Source: Phycisphaerales bacterium
Lineage (GTDB): Bacteria; Planctomycetota; Phycisphaerae; UBA1845
Assembly: GCA_020639095.1 (NCBI GenBank)
Contig: JACKHH010000002.1
Coordinates: 62,001 to 126,000 of the forward strand
DNA: 64,000 nucleotides
Direction: 5' to 3'
Below the pieces are notes generated by a model. That model worked only from the letters and a program-made list of their open reading frames with translations. It did no database searches and was not told where the DNA came from. Positions 8,576 to 18,238 of the stretch are shown here, one piece after another (positions within the stretch are counted from its first letter, which is position 1; every line of letters starts with the position of its first letter). The position numbers and the translations under genes are program-made.

Positions 8576-8949
8576 GATGCCTCCCCACCTGGACAATCCA
8601 ATCCCTAATCAACCCTGCTCGCTGAGGATCGCCCAACGGTCACGGCACAAGTTGCCGCCCGTTCAGTGACGCAATCCACCCAGGTTGAGCACTGGCAGAT
8701 TGTAAATCGCGCGGACCCGCCAATCAACCAAGGCACACCGATTGGCCAAGGTTCATACCGCGCACACTGGCTCTTATCGGTCAGCGACCTGGGACCTGTT
8801 TAGGTCGCCCTGCGGGCCCTCGAGGACGCGAACCACGCGGTATTCACCGACGTATTTGATTGCAGGAGGGAAGTGCGCGCCCATAATCACCGATGTCTGC
8901 CGAAAAAGGCGGATAATGGGTAGACGTCAAGCGTCGTGATGAGCCCCCG
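8576..8949. other. Divergent intergenic region
   Basis: About 370 bases between a leftward and a rightward gene, so it should contain both promoters. A GATAAT box at 8912-8917 fits a -10 for the rightward gene, but no good -35 is visible. No repeat or small gene was recognised. Confidence 0.4.
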
Positions 8950-10560
8950 GTGAAGAACATGTCAGCCCCTTCAATCCCGCACGCGGTCGACGCCCCATCG
9001 GCAGACGCTTGCGCCGGTGGTTTGCCGTCCGCATCACGCGGTCTGGTGTGGATCGCGGCGTTTGCGGTCTCGGGGACGCTTTATCTGGCCACAATGGCGC
9101 CGGGCCTGTTGTGGGGCGACTCCGCGGATGCCCAGTATCGCGTGCTCACCGGTGCGTTGACCGACTCGCGCGACTTGGCGCGGGCGCACGTGTCCTACTA
9201 TCTGGTCGCCCGGGCAATGCGTGCGGTCACCGGAATGGATGCAGCACGATGCGCAAACGTTATCGCCGCGCTCGCGGGAGCAGCGACTGTCGCGAACATG
9301 GCTGTCGTTTTCACGATACTCCTGCGCCGGCGCGCGGCTTGGGTTGCCGCAACGTTGATGCTGCTGCTCTCGCACACGCTCTGGCAAATGAGCTGCGGAG
9401 CCGAGGTGGTTACGTTCTCGACCATGTGTCTGTCCGCAGAGTTGGCGTGCGTCATCAGGTACTTGCAGACGCGGCGCAAGGGTTTGCTGTTCACTGCCGG
9501 GTTTGTGAACGGGTTCGGGTGGACCACGCACAATCTCGCGTTGCTCACCTGGCCGGCGTATCTCGTGCTCGTCTGGCGTATGCGCAAGGACGCGCAGCTG
9601 CCATCGGGCGGTACGATGCTCTCCACGGTAATCGCGTGGATTTTGGGGGCTGCCCCGCTGCTCGTTTTGGCTGGCAGCGCGTTTGCGGAAACAGGCGACG
9701 TGGCTGCGACAATTCGGTCGCTGCTCGTCGGGATCTATGCAAGAAGCGTGTTCAACAGCCACGTCGGCGGCGGGATGGCGCTGCGCGTCGTCGCGTACCT
9801 CGTACTGAATTTCCCAACACCGCTGCTCCTGCTCGTCCCGGCAGGCTGGTGGACGCTACGGCGATCAGCCGCGCGCGGCGTCTGGGTGTTCCTGACCGTT
9901 GCGGGCGCAACCTATGCGGTTTTTGGCGCGCGTTACAAGGTGGCCGATCAGTACACGTTCATGGTGCATGCGTACCTCTTCCTGGTGGTCTTTGCCGGCG
10001 TCGGTCTGGATCGCTTGATCACTGTGCGCCGGTCGCGGATTATCCCATCGGCTGCGATACTTCTGGCGTTTGTCGCGCCGCTACTCTACGCAGTAGCCCC
10101 AAGCCTCGTCCGTTCGTCACCGAAACTTGCAGCGCGGCTGCCGGCGCGCGAGTTGCCGTATCGCGATCCGCTCACGTGGTTCATCCAACCTTGGCGCTAC
10201 GGCAACAACGGCGCGGATCAATACGCACGAGAGGTGCTGAATGCCCTCCCGCAGGATGCTGTGCTCTTCGCCGATACCACTGTGCGCCGACCGATGTTCT
10301 ACCTGCAAGCCGCCGAATCCTTGCGCAACGATGTCCGTCTTGGACGTGAGGCGCAGCGCGCGGTACACAAGGATCGCGAACTTGACACGCAGGCAATTGA
10401 CCGCCTGATTGCGGACGGCAACCTGTTCAGTACAACAAACGATCGTGACTATGTTCCGGACTGGATGATGGGGCCGCGATACACTCTGATACCGGACGGT
10501 TTGATTTACCGCGCAGAAATGGCGCCGGCAGGTGATGCCAACGCACCGCGCGACAACTGA
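8950..10560 (+). CDS. DUF2723-type multi-span membrane protein (glycosyltransferase-C-like)
   Basis: 536 residues with roughly ten hydrophobic spans. The first loop has MAPGLLWGDSADAQYRV, the Pro-Gly-x-x-Trp-Gly-Asp-Ser signature that I associate with DUF2723, followed by RAHVSYYLVARAM. That architecture (acidic first loop, many spans, soluble C-terminal tail of about 150 residues containing YRDPLTW and NALPQDAVLFADT) is shared with GT-C enzymes that transfer sugars from lipid carriers. The function is therefore probably lipid-linked glycosyl transfer at the membrane. GTG at 8950 is used; ATG at 8959 is an equally good start. It precedes the sulfatase-like gene by 49 bases on the same strand. 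Confidence 0.75.
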   Translation: MKNMSAPSIPHAVDAPSADACAGGLPSASRGLVWIAAFAVSGTLYLATMAPGLLWGDSADAQYRVLTGALTDSRDLARAHVSYYLVARAMRAVTGMDAARCANVIAALAGAATVANMAVVFTILLRRRAAWVAATLMLLLSHTLWQMSCGAEVVTFSTMCLSAELACVIRYLQTRRKGLLFTAGFVNGFGWTTHNLALLTWPAYLVLVWRMRKDAQLPSGGTMLSTVIAWILGAAPLLVLAGSAFAETGDVAATIRSLLVGIYARSVFNSHVGGGMALRVVAYLVLNFPTPLLLLVPAGWWTLRRSAARGVWVFLTVAGATYAVFGARYKVADQYTFMVHAYLFLVVFAGVGLDRLITVRRSRIIPSAAILLAFVAPLLYAVAPSLVRSSPKLAARLPARELPYRDPLTWFIQPWRYGNNGADQYAREVLNALPQDAVLFADTTVRRPMFYLQAAESLRNDVRLGREAQRAVHKDRELDTQAIDRLIADGNLFSTTNDRDYVPDWMMGPRYTLIPDGLIYRAEMAPAGDANAPRDN

Positions 10561-10609
10561 TTCGCCGACGACGGGTACTGGCTATGCAAGTACTGTGCGT
10601 CTTGCGTAG

Positions 10610-12652
10610 ATGCTTGGAGTAGGGATATTGACAACCGAACCACTGGACCCCAATGACACCGGCGTAAGTGTGGGCGAGGCGGAGTCACCGGCGCCACCAC
10701 CGCGTCCACCGCTCTGGTCGCGGGCTGTGCTCACGAGCCTTGCGGTCGGTGTGCTGGTTGGGCTAGCGGAGGTCTGCTGGTCGTATCGGCTTACGAGTCT
10801 TTCGCCGGATTGGCGGTCCTCGCTTCCCGTGACCATCGGCGGTCTTGCGTTTTTCGTGGTAATCGCCGTGGTTATCGACGTTTGCATCATGCTCGTCGGG
10901 GGGTTGCTCTGGGCCTGCGCCGTCGCGGTGTGGCGCGACGTGACGGCGGGCGATAAACCAATCCGCGATCGCCGCTTGGGAATTCCGTGGTTCGTGCTCA
11001 CGATGGCGCTCAGCTACCTCTGGGTGGGATGGGTCGGGCTGTTCATCTTTCCGTCAACCGCCATGCACTCGAAACTCTTTCGCGTCACACTGATCGGAGG
11101 GGTCGTCGCACTGTTCGCGGTTTCTCTGTTCATCGCATGGTCGCTGCGTCGATTGCACCGCGTACACCGGCGACTGCCGACGGTGTGCTGGGCGATTGCC
11201 GCAGTCATCCTGCTTCTGTTCACGCTGCCGGCGTACTCGCGTGTTGAAGCAAAATCGCACGCGTCCGTCGATATTCCCTTGGGCGTCGAGGGCGCCCGGC
11301 CCAACGTGCTGCTGGTGACGCTCGACACCGTACGGTTTGATTTCCTCCCCTTCTACGGCCGAAACACGTGGATCCAGACGCCGACGCTGAGCGCACTGGC
11401 GGCAGAGGGGATTATTTTCGATCAGGCGATCAGCCAAGCGCCCACCACCACGCCGTCGCACTGCTCGATCATGACCAGCGTTTATCCCAGCGTACACGAC
11501 GCGATGAACGGCAAGCCGATGCGCTCCGACCTCATCACGCTCGCCCAGTGCATGCGCGAGAACGGCTACGAGACCGTCGCGTTTACGTCATCCACCACGA
11601 CCCGCTCGATCAATTCGGGGTTGGATCGCGGCTTCGATCGCTACGTGGACTCGCTGGTGTCGTGGTCGGAAATCTTCAGCCGAGACGAGTTTCAGAACCT
11701 GCTCGCGTTCTACATGCTCGGCATCGTGCAGAACAGCCAGATTCGCGGCGACGTCGTCACAAGTCGAGCGTTGAACTGGCTCGCCCAACGCGACGAAGGA
11801 CCGTTCTTCTGCTGGCAGCACTACTTCGACCCGCACGACCCGTACGATCCTCCGCCGCCGTATGACGAGATGTACAAGGGGCAACTCGATTCACGCGTGC
11901 CGCTGCGCGCGGAGCGCGAGCGCTACGCCGGAGAGATCACCTATACGGACTACGAGTTGGGGAAGGTCATCGCTTCGCTCAAGGAACGTGGCCTCTACGA
12001 CGAAATGCTCATCGTCATCGTTTCCGATCACGGCGAGGGCTTCGGCGAGCAACATTGGGATTACACAGAGCGCCAACATGGCGATCATCTGTATGACACG
12101 ACGCAGCGCGTCCCGCTCATCATCAAGCTGCCGCGCTCGATCAGCGCTTCGCGAAGTCGCATGATCCGCAGCCAGATCGAGTTGATCGACATCGCGCCGA
12201 CAATACTCGCTTTCGCGAACCTCCCGATCCCAGCGAGTTTTGGCGGTCGCTCGCTCGCCAGGGTCATCCAAGGTGCTGAACGCGATTTGGAGCAGAAACC
12301 GGCACATGCGATGGCGTGGGTGGAAGTATTCGACCCCAAGCATCCCGACAAGACCGGGACGTTCGTCCGCAAACTGGCGCATCGCACATCGGATTGGAAG
12401 TACGTCCTGGTGAACCACTACAACCAGGAAGAACTCTACGACCTGCGTCGCGATCCGGGCGAATCGACCAACCTGAGCAAGACCAGGCCGGAGATCTGCG
12501 CCGAACGGCAGACCGAAGTGAAGGCGCTGGTGCAAAACGAAGCGGAAACGCGCGACGATCCGCGGGCACGCCTCGCACCGGCCTTGCGCAAGCAGCTTGA
12601 AGCGCTCGGCTATTTGGGTGGCGATTCACAGGACGATTCCGATGGCGAATGA
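10610..12652 (+). CDS. Membrane-anchored sulfatase/phosphatase-superfamily protein with Thr at the nucleophile position
   Basis: Five hydrophobic spans (about residues 36-210) precede an alkaline-phosphatase-superfamily domain (about 225-570). Seen: VLLVTLDTVRFDFLPFYG at the domain start, HYFDPHDPYDPPPPYDEMYKG in mid-domain, and VIVSDHGEGFGEQH as the second metal site. The usual sulfatase signature C/S-x-P-S-R reads T280-T-P-S-H here, so there is no Cys or Ser to mature into formylglycine. It is therefore better described as sulfatase-like; phosphotransferases of the same superfamily use Thr. ATG 10610 is used, but TTG at 10628 has a GGAGTAGGGA upstream and could be the start. The stop overlaps the next gene's ATG, so the two are probably co-translated. 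Confidence 0.82.
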   Translation: MLGVGILTTEPLDPNDTGVSVGEAESPAPPPRPPLWSRAVLTSLAVGVLVGLAEVCWSYRLTSLSPDWRSSLPVTIGGLAFFVVIAVVIDVCIMLVGGLLWACAVAVWRDVTAGDKPIRDRRLGIPWFVLTMALSYLWVGWVGLFIFPSTAMHSKLFRVTLIGGVVALFAVSLFIAWSLRRLHRVHRRLPTVCWAIAAVILLLFTLPAYSRVEAKSHASVDIPLGVEGARPNVLLVTLDTVRFDFLPFYGRNTWIQTPTLSALAAEGIIFDQAISQAPTTTPSHCSIMTSVYPSVHDAMNGKPMRSDLITLAQCMRENGYETVAFTSSTTTRSINSGLDRGFDRYVDSLVSWSEIFSRDEFQNLLAFYMLGIVQNSQIRGDVVTSRALNWLAQRDEGPFFCWQHYFDPHDPYDPPPPYDEMYKGQLDSRVPLRAERERYAGEITYTDYELGKVIASLKERGLYDEMLIVIVSDHGEGFGEQHWDYTERQHGDHLYDTTQRVPLIIKLPRSISASRSRMIRSQIELIDIAPTILAFANLPIPASFGGRSLARVIQGAERDLEQKPAHAMAWVEVFDPKHPDKTGTFVRKLAHRTSDWKYVLVNHYNQEELYDLRRDPGESTNLSKTRPEICAERQTEVKALVQNEAETRDDPRARLAPALRKQLEALGYLGGDSQDDSDGE

Positions 12653-15600
12653 CCGCAGACGTCATTTCGCCGCGCTACTCATCCTGCTCGCGGGTTGTCC
12701 GGTCCGCGCCCAGCCCGGTGTCGCCAACGACCGCAACGCGCCGGTATTTGAAGTGACCTTCGATGAAGGATGGGCTGCGGACCGCGCTTCCGGACGGGCG
12801 GAACCTACCGCTTCTGCCGGCGTGACGCTCGTTGCCGGTAAAAACGGACATGCCGCCCACCTTGCCGGTGAGGACGTTGTCGCGTCTGTCACCTACGCAG
12901 CCAGGGGCAACGTCTCCGGCACTCGCGGCACCATCGATTTCGCCATCCGACTCGGTTGGGATTACACCGATAGCGAAAGTCGCACCAAACGTTCGTGTTT
13001 CACGATCGGAGGCGTCGGCAGCAAGAACCTGCTCTACCTGAATCTGCAATCAAATACGCTCGTATTCGGCATCTTCGACGACGATGGCGTCGTCCACGCC
13101 GTGTACGGCACGTCGCATGTGGGTTGGCGCGCGGGCGAGTGGCATGGCATCACCTGCACCTGGGACCTGGGACAGAAACACGTGGGCATCGCGCTCGACG
13201 GCGTGATGGAATCCGATCGACCTTCCAACCCCAGGAAGGGCAGCTGGCGCGTCAACGACGCTGCACTTCAGAACATTCGCCTGGGTGCATCGGGCGGCAA
13301 GCCCATTCCGCTGGATTTCGACATCGACGATTTCCGGATATACGCGTCCGCCAATGCGGTACCACTCGAGGTGCGCCGATCTCCCACGGCCGATCGCGAT
13401 TCGGTCGCAAAGGTGCGCGGCGACCTGATGGACACTGTTCAGGAATTGCAGCAGGCAATAGCGCGCGCCGACTTGAGCGGGCTGGACACGTCGTACGCCT
13501 CCGCCGTCGCGACCACCGCAGAAGTCGGCCTGTGGCGTCTGTTCGAAGCCCACGATGCCCCGACGGTTGACGATGCAAATGCCTACGCGACGTACATCAC
13601 ACAACGCTGCCGTGCAGCAATCGACGAACTCGCGGAGCTGTCGCGCGACCCAATGTGGAATCGGCGGGTTCCGAATCCGAGCGTGCTGACTTTGCACATC
13701 GATGGCGACCGTTTTCGCACGGAAAAAAACGACGACGTGCTGCTGATCGGCATTCGCAACGTGCAACCCGAAGAATTCGCGGACCTTGCGACATACTTCA
13801 ACCTGATGGCCTGGAACAGCGCGGCACCGGACAAATGGATTGCACAGGTCAAGAGCAGGAACTTCGCGGGTCAAGCACATATCTTCTGGACCGCGCCAGT
13901 CATCGAGGCGATCAAAAAACACCCCGAGATGCGCAACGTCGGCGGATGGTGCGGACACAACTGGGCGCCCAACCTCTGTGTCGACTCCGAGATCGCGCGG
14001 CAGATCATCGCGGACGCGATTACGCGGACCCGGATGCTGCGCACGGCGCCAGACCCCGCCGTCGTCTACGGCCTGCTCAGCGCGGAAGACGAATACATGT
14101 GCTACTGCGACCACTCGATTGCGATGTTTCGCGATTGGTTGCAGCGGAAATATCGTACGATCACCGGTCTGAACACGATCTGGAATACCCAGTTGCCGTC
14201 ATTCGACGAAGCAACGCCCCCGCGCTGGGCGGATCGCCGCATCACGCCGAATAATCGCGCCGCGTGGTTCGATTGGCAGTTGTTCAACCGAGCGCGAACG
14301 ACTGCGATGTACGCTTGGCTCAAGCAGTGCGTGCGCTCGCGCTGGCCGAATCTACCGGTGTGCGGCGGGCGTCACCTGCATCTCGCCGACAACCACTGGG
14401 GCGCCATCGGAGTCGACCCGCAAGGGCTCAATGCCTCGGTCAACGACGTCGTGCAATGTGAAACGGTGTACGACCCGCCAACGCAAGCGGTCGCGTTCGA
14501 CATGCCGCCGTACGGTATGGACCTCTTCGCCGAGGCGATTCTCGATTTCCAGACCGCGACGTGCGGCAAGCCCGCGACCGATCTTGAGTACCACGCGTGG
14601 CTGCGCTACACACCGGCGCTTGCCGCGCGACACGAGCGCTTGCCCGCGAACTACACACATACCGCGATCTTGCGGCACTTCCTGCACGGCATCCGGGCGG
14701 CGAACATCTGGGTTTGGGGGCGGAAGTCGGACACCTCACCGGCACCGCAGTCTTTCGCCGCATCACCGACGATTCCGCTGGAGAGCGTCGAAGAATGCCT
14801 GCGTGGTGCGCTCGACGTGCGTCGCCTCGCGAGTGATATCATCAAGCTGTCGCACGCGCCTCGGCAAGTCGCGCTCATGGTTTCGGACGCGTCGTTCCTC
14901 CAGGTGCCGCCATCGTTGGCGCGCGGCGGAACGAATTCACCGCTGACGGCTGAGCTGGACAACGTGTATCACGGCAGCATGTTTCTGGACACGCCGCTCG
15001 GTTTCGTAAGCGAGCGATCCATTGCCGGCGGTGCGCTTTCGGGCTATCGCGTCGTGCTCGTTCCGGCGATTTCGCACATCGACGACGCAACGCTTGCTGC
15101 CCTGCTGCGATTCGTCGATGCAGGCGGGACGCTGGTGGTGACGCCACGCTCATTTGAATTCGATCCGTACAATCACGTCAGGCCAGGGCAAGAAGGGTTC
15201 CCCAGCATTGAGGAACTCGGCTTCGTCGGCTTGGTTGATCAGCCCACCGCAGAGCAGTTGCGTGATCCCGATTTCCTCGAACTCCAAGCCGTGAACGCGG
15301 GCGATCCGCGCGTGCCGACGGTCAACATGCGGCTGACCGATACCGCGCCTGAGGGTCTCGCGGGCCAGCAACTCGCCGGCACGGGTGTCCGCCTTGGATT
15401 TCCACAGAATGCGGCGACCGCCGTCGCGCATTTCGAGGACAACGGCCGACCGGCGATTCTCCGTCGCGATCGCGGTACGGGGCACATCTACTACAGCGCG
15501 ATTCCCCTCCGGCCGCAGGGCTACGCTCGCCTGCTCGACGCGGTTCTGGCCGAGGCCGGTGTCGCCCGACCCGTTCGCGTTCGGGGCAAGCGCGGGGAGC

Positions 15601-15812
15601 CGGTTTGGGGCGTCGAAGCCCGCTGCGTGCGCGACGGCGACGACCTGCTGGTCTACGCCATCAATCTGCTGGCTGCTCCCGTCGATGTGCAAATTGTGGC
15701 TGCGCAAACCGTCGTGGGGGCTCACGATCTGCTCGCCAACAAGCCGGGCGATCTCACGCTTCACCTGGACGCTTTGGAGACGGCGATTCTGCGACTGAAA
15801 GTCGCGCCGTAG
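12642..15812 (+). CDS. Secreted LamG plus GH42-like (beta-galactosidase-like) protein
   Basis: The start is ATG 12642, which overlaps the preceding stop; the frame extends further up but the signal peptide (ANDRRRHFAALLILLAGC-PVRAQ) fits this Met. Residues about 40-235 form a laminin-G/concanavalin-type domain. From about 370 the protein resembles GH42 beta-galactosidases: AEDEY (Glu482, Glu484), FRDWLQRKYRTITGLNTIW, SFDEATPPR, and LEYHAW (Glu649), the Glu candidates for acid/base and nucleophile. A C-terminal part (about 790-1000) has the GGTLVVTPRS-type class I amidotransferase-like fold found as the trimerisation domain of GH42, then a small beta domain. It likely acts on polysaccharide outside the cytoplasm; substrate unknown. 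Confidence 0.75.
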   Translation: MANDRRRHFAALLILLAGCPVRAQPGVANDRNAPVFEVTFDEGWAADRASGRAEPTASAGVTLVAGKNGHAAHLAGEDVVASVTYAARGNVSGTRGTIDFAIRLGWDYTDSESRTKRSCFTIGGVGSKNLLYLNLQSNTLVFGIFDDDGVVHAVYGTSHVGWRAGEWHGITCTWDLGQKHVGIALDGVMESDRPSNPRKGSWRVNDAALQNIRLGASGGKPIPLDFDIDDFRIYASANAVPLEVRRSPTADRDSVAKVRGDLMDTVQELQQAIARADLSGLDTSYASAVATTAEVGLWRLFEAHDAPTVDDANAYATYITQRCRAAIDELAELSRDPMWNRRVPNPSVLTLHIDGDRFRTEKNDDVLLIGIRNVQPEEFADLATYFNLMAWNSAAPDKWIAQVKSRNFAGQAHIFWTAPVIEAIKKHPEMRNVGGWCGHNWAPNLCVDSEIARQIIADAITRTRMLRTAPDPAVVYGLLSAEDEYMCYCDHSIAMFRDWLQRKYRTITGLNTIWNTQLPSFDEATPPRWADRRITPNNRAAWFDWQLFNRARTTAMYAWLKQCVRSRWPNLPVCGGRHLHLADNHWGAIGVDPQGLNASVNDVVQCETVYDPPTQAVAFDMPPYGMDLFAEAILDFQTATCGKPATDLEYHAWLRYTPALAARHERLPANYTHTAILRHFLHGIRAANIWVWGRKSDTSPAPQSFAASPTIPLESVEECLRGALDVRRLASDIIKLSHAPRQVALMVSDASFLQVPPSLARGGTNSPLTAELDNVYHGSMFLDTPLGFVSERSIAGGALSGYRVVLVPAISHIDDATLAALLRFVDAGGTLVVTPRSFEFDPYNHVRPGQEGFPSIEELGFVGLVDQPTAEQLRDPDFLELQAVNAGDPRVPTVNMRLTDTAPEGLAGQQLAGTGVRLGFPQNAATAVAHFEDNGRPAILRRDRGTGHIYYSAIPLRPQGYARLLDAVLAEAGVARPVRVRGKRGEPVWGVEARCVRDGDDLLVYAINLLAAPVDVQIVAAQTVVGAHDLLANKPGDLTLHLDALETAILRLKVAP

Positions 15813-16242
15813 CCACCCGCCGAGGACAAATCTGAGGGTTGTTTTGCGGAACCCTGACCGAGCCGCCAGCGTAGTAAATCGTGTTGTCAGGACGGTTTAT
15901 GAACGCTCGTGAGTCAGGGGCGACTGTAGACCACATATCGGGCGGTCGATATAATGAACGGCGCGCCGCAGTCCGGCGTTACGAATGTCGCAACCCGTTT
16001 CAGGGCAAACAGTTACATCAACCGCGGGCGCGGCTGACGGGGACGGAGTCTGTCCATGTTGAACGCGTCCCAAGCTGTGAATTCTCGGACCTTGGCGCCC
16101 CACGACCACGGTTCCTGCGCCGTTTGCTGAATGCGAATGTGTACGGTGTCGTGCCGTCGTCCACCCACCACAATTCGCCCCGCCACTTGCCGTCAAGCCT
16201 TCGCCGTACGGCGGACGATCTGGTTATAGGAGCTAACGATTT
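15813..16242. other. Intergenic leader of the polysaccharide block
   Basis: 430 bases between the GH42-like gene and gmd. It holds one good promoter candidate (15927-15955), which leaves about 280 bases of leader before gmd. No small gene was convincing, and no hairpin typical of a riboswitch was recognised. Confidence 0.45.
15927..15955 (+). promoter_or_regulatory. Sigma-70-like promoter candidate for the polysaccharide operon
   Basis: TATAAT at 15950-15955 is a perfect -10 and TAGACC at 15927-15932 matches four of six -35 positions, with a 17-base spacer. It is the only such box in the gap ahead of the 33-kb co-directional block. Confidence 0.45.
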
Positions 16243-17256
16243 ATGCCTAGTGCGCTGATTACCGGTGTGACCGGCCAGGATGGGTCTTATCTTGCGGAGC
16301 TGCTGCTCGGCAAGGGCTACGAGGTCTACGGCTTGATCCGCCGAAGTTCGTCCTTCACGACCGAGCGAATCGACCACCTCTACCAGGACCCGCACGAGGG
16401 GCAGCCTCGGCTGAAACTGCGCTACGGCGATCTGTCGGACGGCACGAACATCAGCGCGGTGCTGCACGACCTTCAGCCAGACGAGGTGTACAACCTCGCC
16501 GCGCAGAGTCACGTTCGCGTCAGCTTCGACCAGCCGATCTACACGGTCGATGTCGGTGCGCTCGGCGTGCTGCGGATTCTCGAAGCCATTCGCCAGATGA
16601 AAAATCCGCCGCGCTTCTACCAGGCGTCGAGCAGTGAAATGTTCGGCGACGTGCGCGAAACGCCGCAGACGGAAACGACTCCGTTCTACCCGCGCAGTCC
16701 CTACGGCTGCGGAAAGGTGTACGCGTATTGGCAAACAGTGAACTATCGCGAAGCCTACAAGCTGTTCACCTGCAACGGGATTCTCTTCAACCACGAATCA
16801 CCGCGCCGCGGCGAAACGTTTGTCACGCGCAAGATCACGCGCGCGGCAACGCGCATCAAGCTCGGCCTGCAAGACAAGCTCTACCTCGGCAACCTCGACG
16901 CGAAACGCGACTGGGGCTTTGCCGGCGATTATGTCGAAGCCATGTGGCGAATGTTGCAGCACGATTCGCCGGACGACTACGTCGTCGCGACAGGTGAGAC
17001 GCATTCGGTGCGCGAGTTTCTGGATGAGGTGTTCGGATATCTCGACGTGGATTGGCAAAAGCACGTCGAGATCGATCCGCGCTACTTCCGCCCCACCGAG
17101 GTTGACCTCCTGCTTGGCGACGCTTCGAAGGCGCGCAAGGTGCTCAACTGGGAGCCCAAGGTCACCTTCAAAGCCCTCGCGCAGATGATGGTAGATGAAG
17201 ACATGAAGATCGCCCGCAAGGAGGCAATCCTGAAGGAGCACGGGGAAAGCAAATGA
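16243..17256 (+). CDS. gmd: GDP-mannose 4,6-dehydratase
   Basis: 337 residues, typical for the family. It converts GDP-D-mannose to GDP-4-keto-6-deoxy-D-mannose, the first step to GDP-L-fucose. Seen: NADP-binding GVTGQDG (residues 8-14), the family text LYQDPH and HDLQPDEVYNLAAQSHV, the catalytic SSSEMFG (Ser/Glu near 130-132) and Y154-GCG-K158, and ESPRRGETFVTRKI, diagnostic of Gmd. AGGAG lies about ten bases before the ATG. Its last four bases overlap the start of fcl, the next enzyme of the pathway. First gene of the long operon. Confidence 0.97.
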   Translation: MPSALITGVTGQDGSYLAELLLGKGYEVYGLIRRSSSFTTERIDHLYQDPHEGQPRLKLRYGDLSDGTNISAVLHDLQPDEVYNLAAQSHVRVSFDQPIYTVDVGALGVLRILEAIRQMKNPPRFYQASSSEMFGDVRETPQTETTPFYPRSPYGCGKVYAYWQTVNYREAYKLFTCNGILFNHESPRRGETFVTRKITRAATRIKLGLQDKLYLGNLDAKRDWGFAGDYVEAMWRMLQHDSPDDYVVATGETHSVREFLDEVFGYLDVDWQKHVEIDPRYFRPTEVDLLLGDASKARKVLNWEPKVTFKALAQMMVDEDMKIARKEAILKEHGESK

Positions 17257-18197
17257 CGGATTTCTGGGGAAAACGACGAGTCGTCGTCACCGGAGGCGCT
17301 GGTTTTCTGGGCAGCTTCATCATCGAGAAGCTGCGCGCCCGCGGAGCTGGTCAGATTCTCATCCCAAGGATCGAAGACTACGACCTCACGCTGATCGACG
17401 ACATTCGCCGAATGTATGACGACATGCGCCCGGACGTCGTGATTCACCTGGCTGCGGTCGTCGGCGGAATCGGCGCGAATCGCGAGCACCCCGGTTCGTT
17501 CTTCTACAAGAACCTGATGATGGGCGTGCAGCTCATTGAAGAGGCGCGACTTCGCGGCATTGAGAAGGTCGTTGCCATCGGCACGATCTGTGCGTATCCG
17601 AAGTTCACACCGGTACCATTCAAGGAAGACGACCTTTGGAACGGCTATCCTGAAGAGACGAACGCGCCGTATGGTCTGGCAAAGAAAATGCTGCTGGTGC
17701 AATCGCAGGCGTACCGCCAGGAATACGGGTTCAACTCGATCTTCCTGCTGCCGGTGAACCTCTACGGGCCGCGTGACAACTTCGACCCCAAGTCGAGCCA
17801 TGTGATTCCCGCGCTCATCAAGAAATGCGTGGACGCGATCGACGCAGGAGCGGACCACATCGTCTGCTGGGGTACGGGTTCCGCGTCGCGCGAGTTCATC
17901 TACGCGGAAGACGCAGCCGAGGGCATCGTGCTTGCCACGGAGCACTACAACGGCAGCGATCCAGTGAACATCGGCGCGGGTTTCGAGATCACGATTCGCG
18001 CACTCGTTGAGAAAATCGTGGAGCTGACTGGCTTTAGGGGCGAGGTGCGCTGGGACGCGTCGCAGCCTGACGGTCAGCCGAGGCGTTGCCTGGACACGAC
18101 GCGAGCGCGCGACCTGTTTGGGTTCACCGCAAAGATGGATTTCGATGAAGGCCTGCGACGCACCATCGCGTGGTATCGCGAGCACGTCGAGTCATAG
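17253..18197 (+). CDS. fcl: GDP-L-fucose synthase (epimerase/reductase)
   Basis: 314 residues, normal length. It completes GDP-L-fucose synthesis by 3,5-epimerisation and 4-reduction of the Gmd product. Seen: VTGGAGFLG (Gly14-x2-Gly17-x2-Gly20), HLAAVVGGIGANREHP, GTICAYPKF with Thr111 and Cys113 at the positions of the Ser/Cys pair known in the Escherichia coli enzyme, Y140-GLA-K144, and SHVIPALI containing the conserved active-site His. The ATG overlaps the gmd stop (ATGA), implying coupled translation. Confidence 0.96.
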   Translation: MTDFWGKRRVVVTGGAGFLGSFIIEKLRARGAGQILIPRIEDYDLTLIDDIRRMYDDMRPDVVIHLAAVVGGIGANREHPGSFFYKNLMMGVQLIEEARLRGIEKVVAIGTICAYPKFTPVPFKEDDLWNGYPEETNAPYGLAKKMLLVQSQAYRQEYGFNSIFLLPVNLYGPRDNFDPKSSHVIPALIKKCVDAIDAGADHIVCWGTGSASREFIYAEDAAEGIVLATEHYNGSDPVNIGAGFEITIRALVEKIVELTGFRGEVRWDASQPDGQPRRCLDTTRARDLFGFTAKMDFDEGLRRTIAWYREHVES

Positions 18198-18226
18198 AAC
18201 CGTGCATTGGGCTGCACGGCGCTCTT

Positions 18227-18233
18227 GAAGGAA
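18227..18233 (+). promoter_or_regulatory. Ribosome binding site deciding a TTG start
   Basis: GAAGGAA sits five bases before TTG 18239. It is the reason to prefer this start over ATG 18170, which lies inside fcl and would add a non-conserved Arg-rich leader. Confidence 0.6.
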
Positions 18234-18238
18234 CGCAA

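Noticed and set aside
18170..18238. ATG start at 18170 for the O-antigen ligase-like protein
   Set aside because: It overlaps fcl by 28 bases and adds an Arg-rich leader; TTG 18239 has GAAGGAA at proper distance.
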